Below, one piece after another: positions 51,383 through 59,600 of a stretch of DNA of 64,000 nucleotides (position 1 is its first letter; every line of letters starts with the position of its first letter). The stretch is taken from positions 3,968,001-4,032,000 of the forward strand of contig NZ_VFPL01000001.1 in assembly GCF_006716645.1 (NCBI RefSeq), read 5' to 3'. This stretch comes from Arcticibacter tournemirensis. GTDB taxonomy: Bacteria; Bacteroidota; Bacteroidia; Sphingobacteriales; Sphingobacteriaceae. The translations under genes and the position numbers were made by a program. The notes under the pieces were generated by a model, which saw nothing but the letters and a program-made list of their open reading frames with translations, had not been told where the DNA came from and did no database searches.

Positions 51383-52072
51383 TTAAGCCAATGATGTCTT
51401 TTGATTGTATTCAAGTATACTATGCGCTATAGCTAAGTCCAAGGGATGAGTTATTTTTATATTTCTCCTATCACCTTCAATTAAATTAATATTAATCCCA
51501 TATTTTTCGGCAACTGTAGCATCATCAGTAAATAAGGGATCGTATAGTTGTTTATAAGCTTTTCTTATTTCTTCTACCCTAAAAACTTGAGGATTTTGTA
51601 CTACATGTATCGTATTGCGATCTAATGCAATCGAAGATTTGCTATCCAGACTTTGTCTTATTGTATTTATAGCAGTAACAGCAGGTACAGCATTGCCTTT
51701 ATTTTTAGCCGTTAAAAATGCATCAATAATAAGTTTGTCAGTAACGAAAGGTCTAACCCCATCATGGATGCCAACAATTCCGTCGTCAATAATTTCATTT
51801 AACCCTTGCTTTACCGAGTAAAAACGTTCTTTCCCACCTTCAACTATGATATAAGGTGTTCTAAAATTATATTGACGGCATAACTCATCCCAATAGCCGA
51901 AATAATTTTTGTTCATCACCAATATAATATCCGGTGAGATAGTTGAATTTTGATAGGCGCTAATCGTATGCATAAGCACAGGACGGCTGTCTAGAAGACT
52001 GAATTGCTTAGGTAAATCACCTTGAAAGCGATTACCCGAACCTCCGGCTAATATTATCACATAGTTCTTCAC
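51383..52072 (-). CDS. ispD: IspD/TarI-family cytidylyltransferase
   Basis: A 229-residue nucleotidyltransferase. It has the nucleotide loop ILAGGSGNRF with LPKQF after it, GIHDGVRPFVTDK, the TAINTIRQSLDSK region, LFTDDATVAEKYG and the C-terminal NIKITHPLDLAIA. IspD makes CDP-methylerythritol for isoprenoids; TarI and the human ISPD relative make CDP-ribitol. Two LicD-domain genes nearby (53433, 54649) could use a CDP-activated alcohol, so a TarI-like role is plausible here. The sequence alone does not separate the two functions. It is transcribed away from the LicD genes and has a TATATTTG promoter box. Confidence 0.85.
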   Translation of the reverse strand: MKNYVIILAGGSGNRFQGDLPKQFSLLDSRPVLMHTISAYQNSTISPDIILVMNKNYFGYWDELCRQYNFRTPYIIVEGGKERFYSVKQGLNEIIDDGIVGIHDGVRPFVTDKLIIDAFLTAKNKGNAVPAVTAINTIRQSLDSKSSIALDRNTIHVVQNPQVFRVEEIRKAYKQLYDPLFTDDATVAEKYGININLIEGDRRNIKITHPLDLAIAHSILEYNQKTSLA

Positions 52073-52091
52073 TAATAATTGTTAGGTATTT

Positions 52092-52099
52092 CAAATATA
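52092..52099 (-). promoter_or_regulatory. -7 promoter box of the IspD-like gene
   Basis: The minus strand reads TATATTTG, an exact TAnnTTTG match, 19 bases before the start codon. Confidence 0.4.
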
Positions 52100-52196
52100 G
52101 GTTAGTAGGCAAAATCAAATTGTAAATAAATTGTTATGTTTTTGTATCGGTTAATTGCTGTTTATGTGATTTTGCAAGGTTAATTTTATATTATCA

Positions 52197-52469
52197 GTGA
52201 GTGGAATGAGATTTCAACTCCTGCGTTTTTGGATTGTGATGAGCGCTACTACAGTGGTTTGTCTAATTTTCCATTCCCAAACAGGTGGCGACAATCAGTC
52301 TTTTGACTTGAAACCTCATCATTTGATAGAAGAAGATGATGAAAGTGAATATTACGACACGGACCTCTTAATTAACGAAAGCTTAACATTGGCTTTCGTG
52401 ACAACTGCCATGCGAGCCTCGGGTATTTTGAGATGGGTATTATATTCTCTATTTTCGAATGATGGGTAA
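52197..52469 (+). CDS. Doubtful small ORF joined to the IS982 end
   Basis: A 90-codon ORF with a hydrophobic N-terminus (LLRFWIVMSATTVVCLIF), then a double glycine and an acidic stretch (HHLIEEDDESEYYDTD). Its last codons overlap the IS982 transposase start, so its 3' end probably derives from the insertion. It could be a truncated small exported protein, or chance. No family was recognised. Confidence 0.25.
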   Translation: MSGMRFQLLRFWIVMSATTVVCLIFHSQTGGDNQSFDLKPHHLIEEDDESEYYDTDLLINESLTLAFVTTAMRASGILRWVLYSLFSNDG

Positions 52470-53364
52470 CAATTTCGACAAGATTCTTGAGATTAGCAAA
52501 CTTGCTTTGTCAGAATATCTATTACCCAATGGCAACTTCTTTACCTACAGGTATTTGCCAAAACGCTCAGATATAGAAGTGATTGCCTTGTCTATTACTT
52601 CCGAAGCCCTTGGTATTGATTCTGAAAACCTGTTATTTTCTATGCTTAGAGCAGAATATAGCAGGGAGTTTCCAAATCTGACTGACCGCTGTAACTATAA
52701 CAGAAGACGAAAGAAGCTGCAGGATTATATAGCCCTGGTAGCCCGGCCCGTCTCACAAATCATTAGCCCGGATAACAATCAGTTCATCATCGATCCGGTG
52801 CCCATTCCCATCTGTCAGAATGTGAGGATATCTAGGAACAGCATCTGTAAAGAAGACACTCTTGAATGGCCCGCCCGGGGCTACCATGCCTCTCATAAGA
52901 TGCACTATTACGGCTTTAAAATGCAACTGATCATTTCTAAAGCAGGCGTGCCGGTACCGATGGGAATGACGGCTGCCAACGTGCATGACGTTCAGTTTCT
53001 TAATGAGCTTAATAATATAGAACTTTCTGACTGTGAATTAATTGCTGATAAAGGATATTTGTCTCTACCATTTCAGACAACCCTTTTTGAGCAGGACAGA
53101 ATCAGATTGATCACCCCATTAAGGAGTAATATGAAGAAACAAACATCACTTTGGAACCCTTCCATCCGCTATATCCGAAAGCGAGTGGAAAATCTGTTTT
53201 CTCAGCTGTGTGACCATCTGTATATTAAGATGAACTATGCTAAATCTCTTAATTGGCTGTTCACGAGAATGTGCTCTATTATCAGCAGCGTAGTTGAGCT
53301 TCAACTTATTAGTTTAAGAAATAACAGACCCATTAATCACTTAAACCATGCCCTTGCCGGTTGA
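52459..53364 (+). CDS. IS982-family transposase
   Basis: A 301-residue DDE transposase. Family features are the N-terminal SDIEVIALSITSEALGIDSE, DPVPIPICQNVRISRN (first catalytic Asp), ELIADKGYLSLPFQ (second) and RKRVENLFSQLCDHLYIKM (Glu). A normal IS982 transposase has about 280-300 residues, so it appears complete. Clear terminal inverted repeats could not be matched on both sides, so element ends are not given. It lies between the IspD-like gene and the LicD genes. Confidence 0.88.
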   Translation: MMGNNFDKILEISKLALSEYLLPNGNFFTYRYLPKRSDIEVIALSITSEALGIDSENLLFSMLRAEYSREFPNLTDRCNYNRRRKKLQDYIALVARPVSQIISPDNNQFIIDPVPIPICQNVRISRNSICKEDTLEWPARGYHASHKMHYYGFKMQLIISKAGVPVPMGMTAANVHDVQFLNELNNIELSDCELIADKGYLSLPFQTTLFEQDRIRLITPLRSNMKKQTSLWNPSIRYIRKRVENLFSQLCDHLYIKMNYAKSLNWLFTRMCSIISSVVELQLISLRNNRPINHLNHALAG

Positions 53365-53432
53365 ACCGCACAACGGGTTAAAGTTAAAATTTTTTAGAAA
53401 CAAATAAACCCGGAGCTTACGCTTCTGCTGAT

Positions 53433-54581
53433 ATGAAGAAATACAAAATCGTACCAATATTTGATGGGAATTTTGGCCATTTACACGAGAAATACCAACT
53501 AGACTCAGAGGGTTATTGTGAAAAATATGGATTTGGATTAAGTGAAGTGGAGCTTAATGAAGTTTACCAACATATACAGGCATTAGAAGATTTTATATCT
53601 ACTGAGGAGGATGTCGCTTTTGTATATGACACTATTCAGAAATCGGATTTCATAGATAATTTCGAGATACCGGATCAAAATAATTGGAACTTTATTATTT
53701 TACAATCAAAAACACCTTTTAAATATTTACCCCAACAGGGATATAAGATGGGCTATAAGTGGACGGATATGAATTATTTAGTTTCCAGGGAAGGAGCTAT
53801 TATAGTACTCAATCGAATCAAACAGATAAACCAGAATTATTGTGATATTATCCTTGACTTAATGCGAGATAAAAAATTAACAGCTGCTGTATTGAAAGAT
53901 GATGGATTTGATTTTATTAATAAACCTAAGGATTATGATCAACATAGAAATCAAGAAATTTTATCATCAATTGGTAAGATAGAACGTTGGAATTCACGTA
54001 ACAAGGAAAAAGTAAGAGAGCTATTAAACATAGTCTTTTTGGAAGCAAAAAAAATAAATATTGACCTATTTATAAGTGAAGGTACTTTATTAGGTTGTAT
54101 TAGGCACGGGGAAATAATGCGATGGGATGACGATGTAGATCTGGCGATGAACAACAAAGATGTAGAAAAGTTTTTAGAAAGTCTCAAAAAAAAAGAAGGC
54201 ATTGAAATAGGAACTGCTAACTTGTATGGTAAATACCCTTTCTACAAAATTTGGTCAACAGACTGCGAAGAAATCCAAGGCTATAGACACAGGTTCCCTT
54301 TTATTGACATCTTTCCTTTTGCAATAGTTGATTCGAAGCTATATTTTGATTATGGATATGCATACGATATAGTAGATATTTTCCCGCTATCCGACTGTAA
54401 TTTTGAAGGCACCATTGCTAAAATCCCCAAAAACCCTATGTCGTACCTAAACAATAGGTATCCAGGTTGGAAGGAAAAGATTGTTTTCTATCCATATAGC
54501 CATCGTATTGAGAGATCGATAGGGAAGTTATTAGAAGCATATATCTCTGTAGACAAAACCGGAAGGATAGAATGCTGTTGA
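53433..54581 (+). CDS. GT25-like/LicD fusion protein (first copy)
   Basis: A 382-residue protein with two parts. Residues about 1-160 resemble GT25-type LPS glycosyltransferases in layout (LSEVELNEVYQHIQALEDFI, then YKWTDMNYLVSREGAIIVLN), but the usual acidic EDD motif is degenerate. Residues about 185-330 are a LicD domain: NIDLFISEGTLLGCIRHGEI, then the metal-binding W231-D-D-D-V-D236, and HRFPFIDIFPF. LicD-family enzymes transfer a phospho-alcohol (phosphocholine, or ribitol phosphate in the FKTN/FKRP relatives) from a CDP donor. It is 69 bases after an IS982 transposase and AT-rich compared with the rest of the window. Confidence 0.8.
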   Translation: MKKYKIVPIFDGNFGHLHEKYQLDSEGYCEKYGFGLSEVELNEVYQHIQALEDFISTEEDVAFVYDTIQKSDFIDNFEIPDQNNWNFIILQSKTPFKYLPQQGYKMGYKWTDMNYLVSREGAIIVLNRIKQINQNYCDIILDLMRDKKLTAAVLKDDGFDFINKPKDYDQHRNQEILSSIGKIERWNSRNKEKVRELLNIVFLEAKKINIDLFISEGTLLGCIRHGEIMRWDDDVDLAMNNKDVEKFLESLKKKEGIEIGTANLYGKYPFYKIWSTDCEEIQGYRHRFPFIDIFPFAIVDSKLYFDYGYAYDIVDIFPLSDCNFEGTIAKIPKNPMSYLNNRYPGWKEKIVFYPYSHRIERSIGKLLEAYISVDKTGRIECC

Positions 54582-54648
54582 AAAATTCTCTGTATCAAAA
54601 ATCGAGTACTATAATCAATAATGTTCATCAATAAATATTGAAATCGAT

Positions 54649-55878
54649 ATGACGATTTATAACATCAAGAATGACGAATCAGGTCGCCCCTCGGGATTCA
54701 TAATGACGTCTTGTGGGCATGAGACTATCCTTGGTAGCCCTATCAAACAAACTGACGATCATGTTTTTTATGAAACGTACGGAGTAAGATTAACAGCATA
54801 CGAAATTGACAATTACAAAGCACACTCAAGTATATGGCATCACTTTCTTGAATCTTCACTAAATGATATATGCATGATTGTTGAAGAAGGAGTAAAAGTA
54901 ACTGTTACAGCAGAAGAGCTCCTATCGGAATTTTCTGACGAAGAAGATTGGGAGGTATTTTTTCCATATGATAAAATATCTAAAGAGGGTAGAAAGAAAC
55001 GTAATGAATTGGGAGCAAGTCGATTTAATTACTTTTGGGGTAGTTACTTTTATTTTATGAAAAAAAGTGGTGCGCAAAAAATGTTAGTATGTGACACTAT
55101 TACACAACCAGTGGATGAAGAATTACTGATAAAGTCGCTTTCGCGCCAAATTAATACACTTTATCTTGAAACCGATTGGTTTGAATATGATGAAACTAAA
55201 TCTCTCAGTTATCTAGAGCGAAGTCAATCTATAAGAAATGCGATATTTAATCATCAAGCCTGGACAGTCGATACAAAGAAACAAGCTATAACAATAATGC
55301 ATCACCTATCCTTGGTAGCTGAAGAGATGGGTATTGACTTATTTTTACACGCAGGCACGTTGCTAGGAGAAGTAAGACATGGAAAAATTATGCCGTGGGA
55401 CGATGATATAGATTTAGAGATAGATTCACGGGATGTTGACAAGTTCATTCAAGAGATAAAAAAACGAGGTGTGGTTGAGCATTGTACATGGATATGGGGC
55501 TACACAAATCAGCAATACCATAAATTATGGCTAAAGAATGGTCAAAAAACAAATGGTTTTCCTTATCTCTTTCCTTTCATTGATATATGGGTCTTCTTTG
55601 AGGAGGAGAATGGTGAAATAAGAACATGTAGTGGACACAGCTTTCAGCGCAAGACATATTTTCCTTCGCGCGAAATTAAATTTGAAGGTTGCAAATTGAA
55701 GTTGCCTAATGATTGCAAAGGTATACTTGATATCAAATATCGAGATTGGAGAACCCATATCAAAGTGTATACTTGGTCACACCGGGTTAAAGCCAGGATC
55801 TTCAAACCGCTTAGTTTACCCATTCAGGTAGATGAAACAGGCCGATATAAGATAACATCGCTGGCAATTATAAATTAA
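54649..55878 (+). CDS. GT25-like/LicD fusion protein (second copy)
   Basis: A 409-residue paralogue of the previous gene. The N-terminal GT25-like part is clearer here: VRLTAYEIDNYKAHSSIWHH, then CMIVEEGVKV (in place of the EDDV motif) and SYFYFMKKSGAQKMLV. The LicD domain has GIDLFLHAGTLLGEVRHGKI and W250-D-D-D-I-D255, then FPFIDIWVFF. Both copies carry acidic clusters compatible with metal-dependent phospho-transfer. The pair is in tandem (67-base gap) and probably acts on the same acceptor glycan or peptide. The substrate is unknown. Confidence 0.8.
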   Translation: MTIYNIKNDESGRPSGFIMTSCGHETILGSPIKQTDDHVFYETYGVRLTAYEIDNYKAHSSIWHHFLESSLNDICMIVEEGVKVTVTAEELLSEFSDEEDWEVFFPYDKISKEGRKKRNELGASRFNYFWGSYFYFMKKSGAQKMLVCDTITQPVDEELLIKSLSRQINTLYLETDWFEYDETKSLSYLERSQSIRNAIFNHQAWTVDTKKQAITIMHHLSLVAEEMGIDLFLHAGTLLGEVRHGKIMPWDDDIDLEIDSRDVDKFIQEIKKRGVVEHCTWIWGYTNQQYHKLWLKNGQKTNGFPYLFPFIDIWVFFEEENGEIRTCSGHSFQRKTYFPSREIKFEGCKLKLPNDCKGILDIKYRDWRTHIKVYTWSHRVKARIFKPLSLPIQVDETGRYKITSLAIIN

Positions 55879-55933
55879 AAGTAATTAACAAGGGTTACTG
55901 TATACAGGTTTAGATGAGATAGTCAAAACTTAA

Positions 55934-57154
55934 TCTGACAGTTGCAATAAATTAACAACTGAAAAACAGATTTGAGTTATGACAACACAAGAGAAAATCA
56001 TCAAGAACAAGTTAGGGGTATTGGAGTTAGCCCAACATTTGGGGAATGTATCAAGAGCCTGTAAAGTGATGGGCTATTCCCGGGATAGTTTCTATCGATT
56101 TAAAGAGTTATACGAGCAGGGAGGAGAGTTGGCCCTGCAGGAAATATCCAGAAGGAAGCCGGTATTGAAGAACCGCGTAGAAGAACATATAGAAAAAGCC
56201 ATTGTGGATATGGCCATAGAACAACCAGCCCTTGGACAATTAAGAGTATCCAACGAATTAAAGAAAAAGGGCCTCATTGTATCTCCAGGAGGCGTTCGCA
56301 GTGTTTGGTTAAGACATGATCTTCACACGTTTAAGTTGCGTTTAAAAGCGCTGGAAGCGAAGTCTGCACAGGAAGGTATCGTTTTAACAGAAGCGCAGTT
56401 AGCTGCCCTGGAACGGGCCAAAGAAGAAAAAAAAGCGCAGGGAGAAATCGAGACACACCATCCTGGATATCTGGGAGCACAGGATACCTACTATGTTGGC
56501 AATATTAAAGGGGTTGGCCACATTTATCAGCAAACCTTTATTGATACCTACTCCAAGGTCGCTTTTACCAAGCTGTATGACAGAAAGAATGCGCTGATTG
56601 CCGCCGATATGCTTAATGACCAGGTGGTTCCCTTCTTTGAACAACATGACTTACGTTTACTCAGGGTGCTGACAGACCGGGGAACAGAATATTGCGGGGC
56701 CAGAGAACAACATGAATATCAGCTATATTTAGCCATAGAGGACATCGATCATAGTAAAACCAAGGCCAAGAGCCCGCAGACCAACGGCATTTGTGAGCGC
56801 TTTCACAGAACGATACAGGACGAATTCTATGCTATCGCGTTCAGAAAAAAAGTTTACCGAAGCATTCAGGAGCTGCAGCATGATCTGGACCGCTGGATGC
56901 ACTATTATAACCAGGAGCGAACTCATTCAGGTAAATACTGCTTTGGGAAAACACCTATGCAAACATTCAAAGACAGCATTCCCCTTGCCAGACAAAAGAT
57001 GCTAGAAACACTGAAGGAAGACCATTTTGTGGCTTATCCCTCCTTAAGCCACATCTGGGAGGGTAAGCCACAAAATGCGTCTGAGGGATTTGCAGAAAAT
57101 AAGTTATATTCGAAGAGGACGTCTGACAATTTTTAAAAACACCCAACTGTCAGA
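55934..57154 (+). mobile_element. IS481-type element with TCTGACAGTTG ends
   Basis: The left end TCTGACAGTTG (55934-55944) and the right end CAACTGTCAGA (57144-57154) are perfect 11-base inverted repeats bracketing one transposase gene, giving 1221 bases. No target duplication is evident (left flank ..AACTTAA, right flank TCAAGTA..). An IS66 has inserted 15 bases beyond its right end. Confidence 0.75.
55979..57136 (+). CDS. IS481-family transposase
   Basis: A 385-residue transposase. An N-terminal HTH (LELAQHLGNVSRACKVMGYS) is followed by an rve integrase core: D in QDTYYVGNIKGVGHIYQQTF, D in LRVLTDRGTEYCG and E in SPQTNGICERFHRTIQDEFY. The C-terminal part contains WMHYYNQERTHSGKYCFGKT. It is complete within the element's inverted repeats. 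Confidence 0.9.
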   Translation: MTTQEKIIKNKLGVLELAQHLGNVSRACKVMGYSRDSFYRFKELYEQGGELALQEISRRKPVLKNRVEEHIEKAIVDMAIEQPALGQLRVSNELKKKGLIVSPGGVRSVWLRHDLHTFKLRLKALEAKSAQEGIVLTEAQLAALERAKEEKKAQGEIETHHPGYLGAQDTYYVGNIKGVGHIYQQTFIDTYSKVAFTKLYDRKNALIAADMLNDQVVPFFEQHDLRLLRVLTDRGTEYCGAREQHEYQLYLAIEDIDHSKTKAKSPQTNGICERFHRTIQDEFYAIAFRKKVYRSIQELQHDLDRWMHYYNQERTHSGKYCFGKTPMQTFKDSIPLARQKMLETLKEDHFVAYPSLSHIWEGKPQNASEGFAENKLYSKRTSDNF

Positions 57155-57161
57155 TCAAGTA

Positions 57162-57169
57162 GTGGCTAT
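57162..57169. repeat. 8-base target-site duplication, left side of IS66
   Basis: GTGGCTAT immediately precedes the IS66 terminus (GTATCC..) and recurs at 62043-62050 directly after the other terminus. Eight bases is the IS66-family length. Confidence 0.9.
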
Positions 57170-57193
57170 GTATCCGCCCGACGAACCCATCTT

Positions 57194-58693
57194 TTAGGAC
57201 TCGATTAGTTTCTTATAATTCTGCGGATAGAGGTCACGAATGTTCTTATGGTTAATGGTCATGACGTTTTGCAGGGCGTGTTTCAACCACTGCAGGGGAT
57301 TCACCTCATGCTTTTTGCAGATAGCGAAAAAGGAATAGATCATGCCTGCTCTGGCAGCTGCATCATGGCTTCCTGCAAAGAGGTAGTTCTTGCGACCCAG
57401 AGAGATGGGCCTCAGTGCATTCTCGATTTGGTTATTGTCAATCAACAAGCTTCCGTCCTGCAGATAGGCGCTTAGCTTATCCCAACGCTCCATGGCATAG
57501 CGCATAGCCTTCCCGATCTGGCTTTTGGGTAAGGTATTCTTTACCTCATGAAAGATCCATTTTCCCAGTTCATTGATCACCGGAAGAGATTCTTCCAGGC
57601 GAAGCGCTTTGATTTGCTGGGCACTCAGTCCTTCCTCTTTTGCCTTTCGCTCTACTGCATATAAAGCCTGGATAAGCGACAAGGCTTTGGTTGCCCTGGT
57701 TTTATCATTATCCAGTGCCCGTTCAAACTCTCTTCTGGCATGAGCCCAGCAGGCTACCGGTGTTACTTCTGTCCGCTGTCCTATCTTTTGGTAGACGGCG
57801 TACCCGTCACTCTGGAGGTATCCTCTAAAGTGTTTCAGCATCTCCGTAGTGGCTGCCGCACCCCGGGTAGGCTGATAGTCCATCAGCACCAATCCATCCA
57901 AAGGACTATGGTAGACCCAATACCAGCCCATATGGGCAGCACCTTTCTTATCGCTTTCCAATACTTTGATCGAGGTCTCATCGACCTGTAAATACCCTCT
58001 GGCTTTGATATCAAACCTGAGTTGCTGGTAGAGTGGTTCCAGTCTTTCCAGTGCCTGTTTGACCCAGCCTTCAATGGTAGAGGAGGCTATGGGGATGTTC
58101 TCCCTGGCAAAGCGTTGTTTCTGCCGGTAGAGCGGCAAATGATCCATGTATTTATCAGTGAGGATCATGGCCAGCAGCCCTGCTCCCGGAATGCCTTTAT
58201 CAATGACCCGTTCAGGAAGCTCTCCCGTTTTTACTCCTTCTGCGTTTTTAGCGGCATATTTATAACGGATGTAGCGACGGATGAAGAAGCGGGCAGGCTC
58301 ACATTCCAGTTCTTCGGTTACATCCTTTCCAATGCAGACCATATCCGTTAGATCACCCTCAGGGTGGATCTCGATTTCTTCTACAGGAAGATGGGCAGGC
58401 AAGGCAGCGCGGCCTTTATGTGCAGACTGCTTCTTACGGGTATAGGTGATCTGTTCTTTGATTTCTTCCTGCTGAATGGCTTCTGCTTCCGGCTGAGCTT
58501 CAAATGGCAATACGCCTTGTGCAGGGTCACCTTCAAAGCGTTCTCGCTTCTGGCCGAACTGCAGACGTTCTAAAAGGTCGACCCGGGCTTTGAGGTAGGT
58601 GATCTTTTCGTCCTGTCTTTCTATGGTGGCATCTTTGCGTTGCAAAAGAGCAATTAATTGTTCTTTTGAGAGTGATTCCAGTGCCATATCCAT
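57194..58693 (-). CDS. tnpC: IS66 transposase TnpC
   Basis: A complete 499-residue TnpC. The N-terminal coiled coil starts LSKEQLIALLQRKDATIERQ. A zinc-finger-like region follows, then the DDE domain with YLQVDETSIKVL (first Asp), SDGYAVYQKIG (second) and DNNQIENALRPISLGRKNYL (Glu). The C-terminal HEVNPLQWLKHALQNV is typical. It is near-identical over its first half to the truncated copy at 49574-50278. The element around it is broken in tnpB. Confidence 0.95.
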   Translation of the reverse strand: MDMALESLSKEQLIALLQRKDATIERQDEKITYLKARVDLLERLQFGQKRERFEGDPAQGVLPFEAQPEAEAIQQEEIKEQITYTRKKQSAHKGRAALPAHLPVEEIEIHPEGDLTDMVCIGKDVTEELECEPARFFIRRYIRYKYAAKNAEGVKTGELPERVIDKGIPGAGLLAMILTDKYMDHLPLYRQKQRFARENIPIASSTIEGWVKQALERLEPLYQQLRFDIKARGYLQVDETSIKVLESDKKGAAHMGWYWVYHSPLDGLVLMDYQPTRGAAATTEMLKHFRGYLQSDGYAVYQKIGQRTEVTPVACWAHARREFERALDNDKTRATKALSLIQALYAVERKAKEEGLSAQQIKALRLEESLPVINELGKWIFHEVKNTLPKSQIGKAMRYAMERWDKLSAYLQDGSLLIDNNQIENALRPISLGRKNYLFAGSHDAAARAGMIYSFFAICKKHEVNPLQWLKHALQNVMTINHKNIRDLYPQNYKKLIES

Positions 58694-58882
58694 GGCATGA
58701 AATTACACAAAAAAGGCCGTCTATGCAAGAAAAAAGCCTCTTTTTATGCCTGATAACGTCGTAATTGCCGGCTCTTGTGAACCTGTATCCCTTCGTGGAG
58801 ATTCCGGAGATGCTGACCCCGTACCGGGCATACTGACCCCCTAATTTGGTTTTGGCCCATAGATTCTGAAGGCCTGACAATT

Positions 58883-59599
58883 TTACCTTTTTTTTCTTAG
58901 ACTTTCACCTTTAAGTTCAATTCTGTAAGCGGTATGTACCAGCCGGTCGAGTATGGCATCAGCAATCGTTTCTTCACCGATCACATCATACCAGCTTGCC
59001 ACCGGCAGCTGGCTGGCGATGATAGTAGATTTGCGGCCATGACGGTCTTCTATGATTTCCATCAGATCCATGCGTTGCTGCTGTTCCAGGTGAGTGAGTC
59101 CGAAGTCGTCCAGAATGAGCAGTTCCGTGCGCGAAAGCTTTTCCATAAACTTATAGATGCTCCCATCAATCCGGCTCATCTTCGTGCGCAGCAGTAACTT
59201 CTGCAGGTTATAATAAGCCACTTTATATCCCTGTGCACAAGCCTGGTGCCCCAGGGCAGAAGCCAGAAAGCTTTTACCGGCACCTGAGGCCCCGCTGATC
59301 AGAACGGCATCTCCACTGGAGAGATAAGTTCCCATGGCAAGGTCCGTAATGAGTGAACGGTCAATCCCCCTGGAGGCATCCATGTTCAGTTCTTCCACAG
59401 AAGCCCGGTAGCGGAAGCCGGCATTTTTAAGCAGACGGTCAAAGCGTTTTCCGCTGCGCTGTTCCTGTTCGGCCTGCAGCAGCAATTGTAGGCCCTCTGA
59501 GAGGTTCAGTTCGTGATGGCGGCGGGTCTCCAGCAGTACCTGCCAACTGCGGCACATTCCATGCAGGCGCAGCTCTTTGAGTTGTGTTTCGATTTGCAT
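58883..59599 (-). CDS. istB: IS21 helper ATPase IstB
   Basis: The start MQIETQLKELRLHGMCRSW at 59599 begins 2 bases after the istA stop region and gives 238 residues; a longer reading from 59674 overlaps istA and is less likely. It has Walker A GASGAGKSFLASALG, YYNLQKLLLR and Walker B ELLILDDFGLTHLE, followed by RHGRKSTIIASQLPVASWYD. It is a DnaA-like AAA+ protein that assists IstA-catalysed transposition. Confidence 0.95.
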   Translation of the reverse strand: MQIETQLKELRLHGMCRSWQVLLETRRHHELNLSEGLQLLLQAEQEQRSGKRFDRLLKNAGFRYRASVEELNMDASRGIDRSLITDLAMGTYLSSGDAVLISGASGAGKSFLASALGHQACAQGYKVAYYNLQKLLLRTKMSRIDGSIYKFMEKLSRTELLILDDFGLTHLEQQQRMDLMEIIEDRHGRKSTIIASQLPVASWYDVIGEETIADAILDRLVHTAYRIELKGESLRKKR

Positions 59600-59600
59600 A

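Noticed and set aside
52380-53433. Terminal inverted repeats of IS982
   Set aside because: A candidate right end near AACGGGTT at about 53375 has no convincing partner upstream of 52459.
55919-57169. Target-site duplication of the IS481 element
   Set aside because: Inverted repeats are clear but the flanks (..AACTTAA and TCAAGTA..) do not match, so no duplication is claimed.
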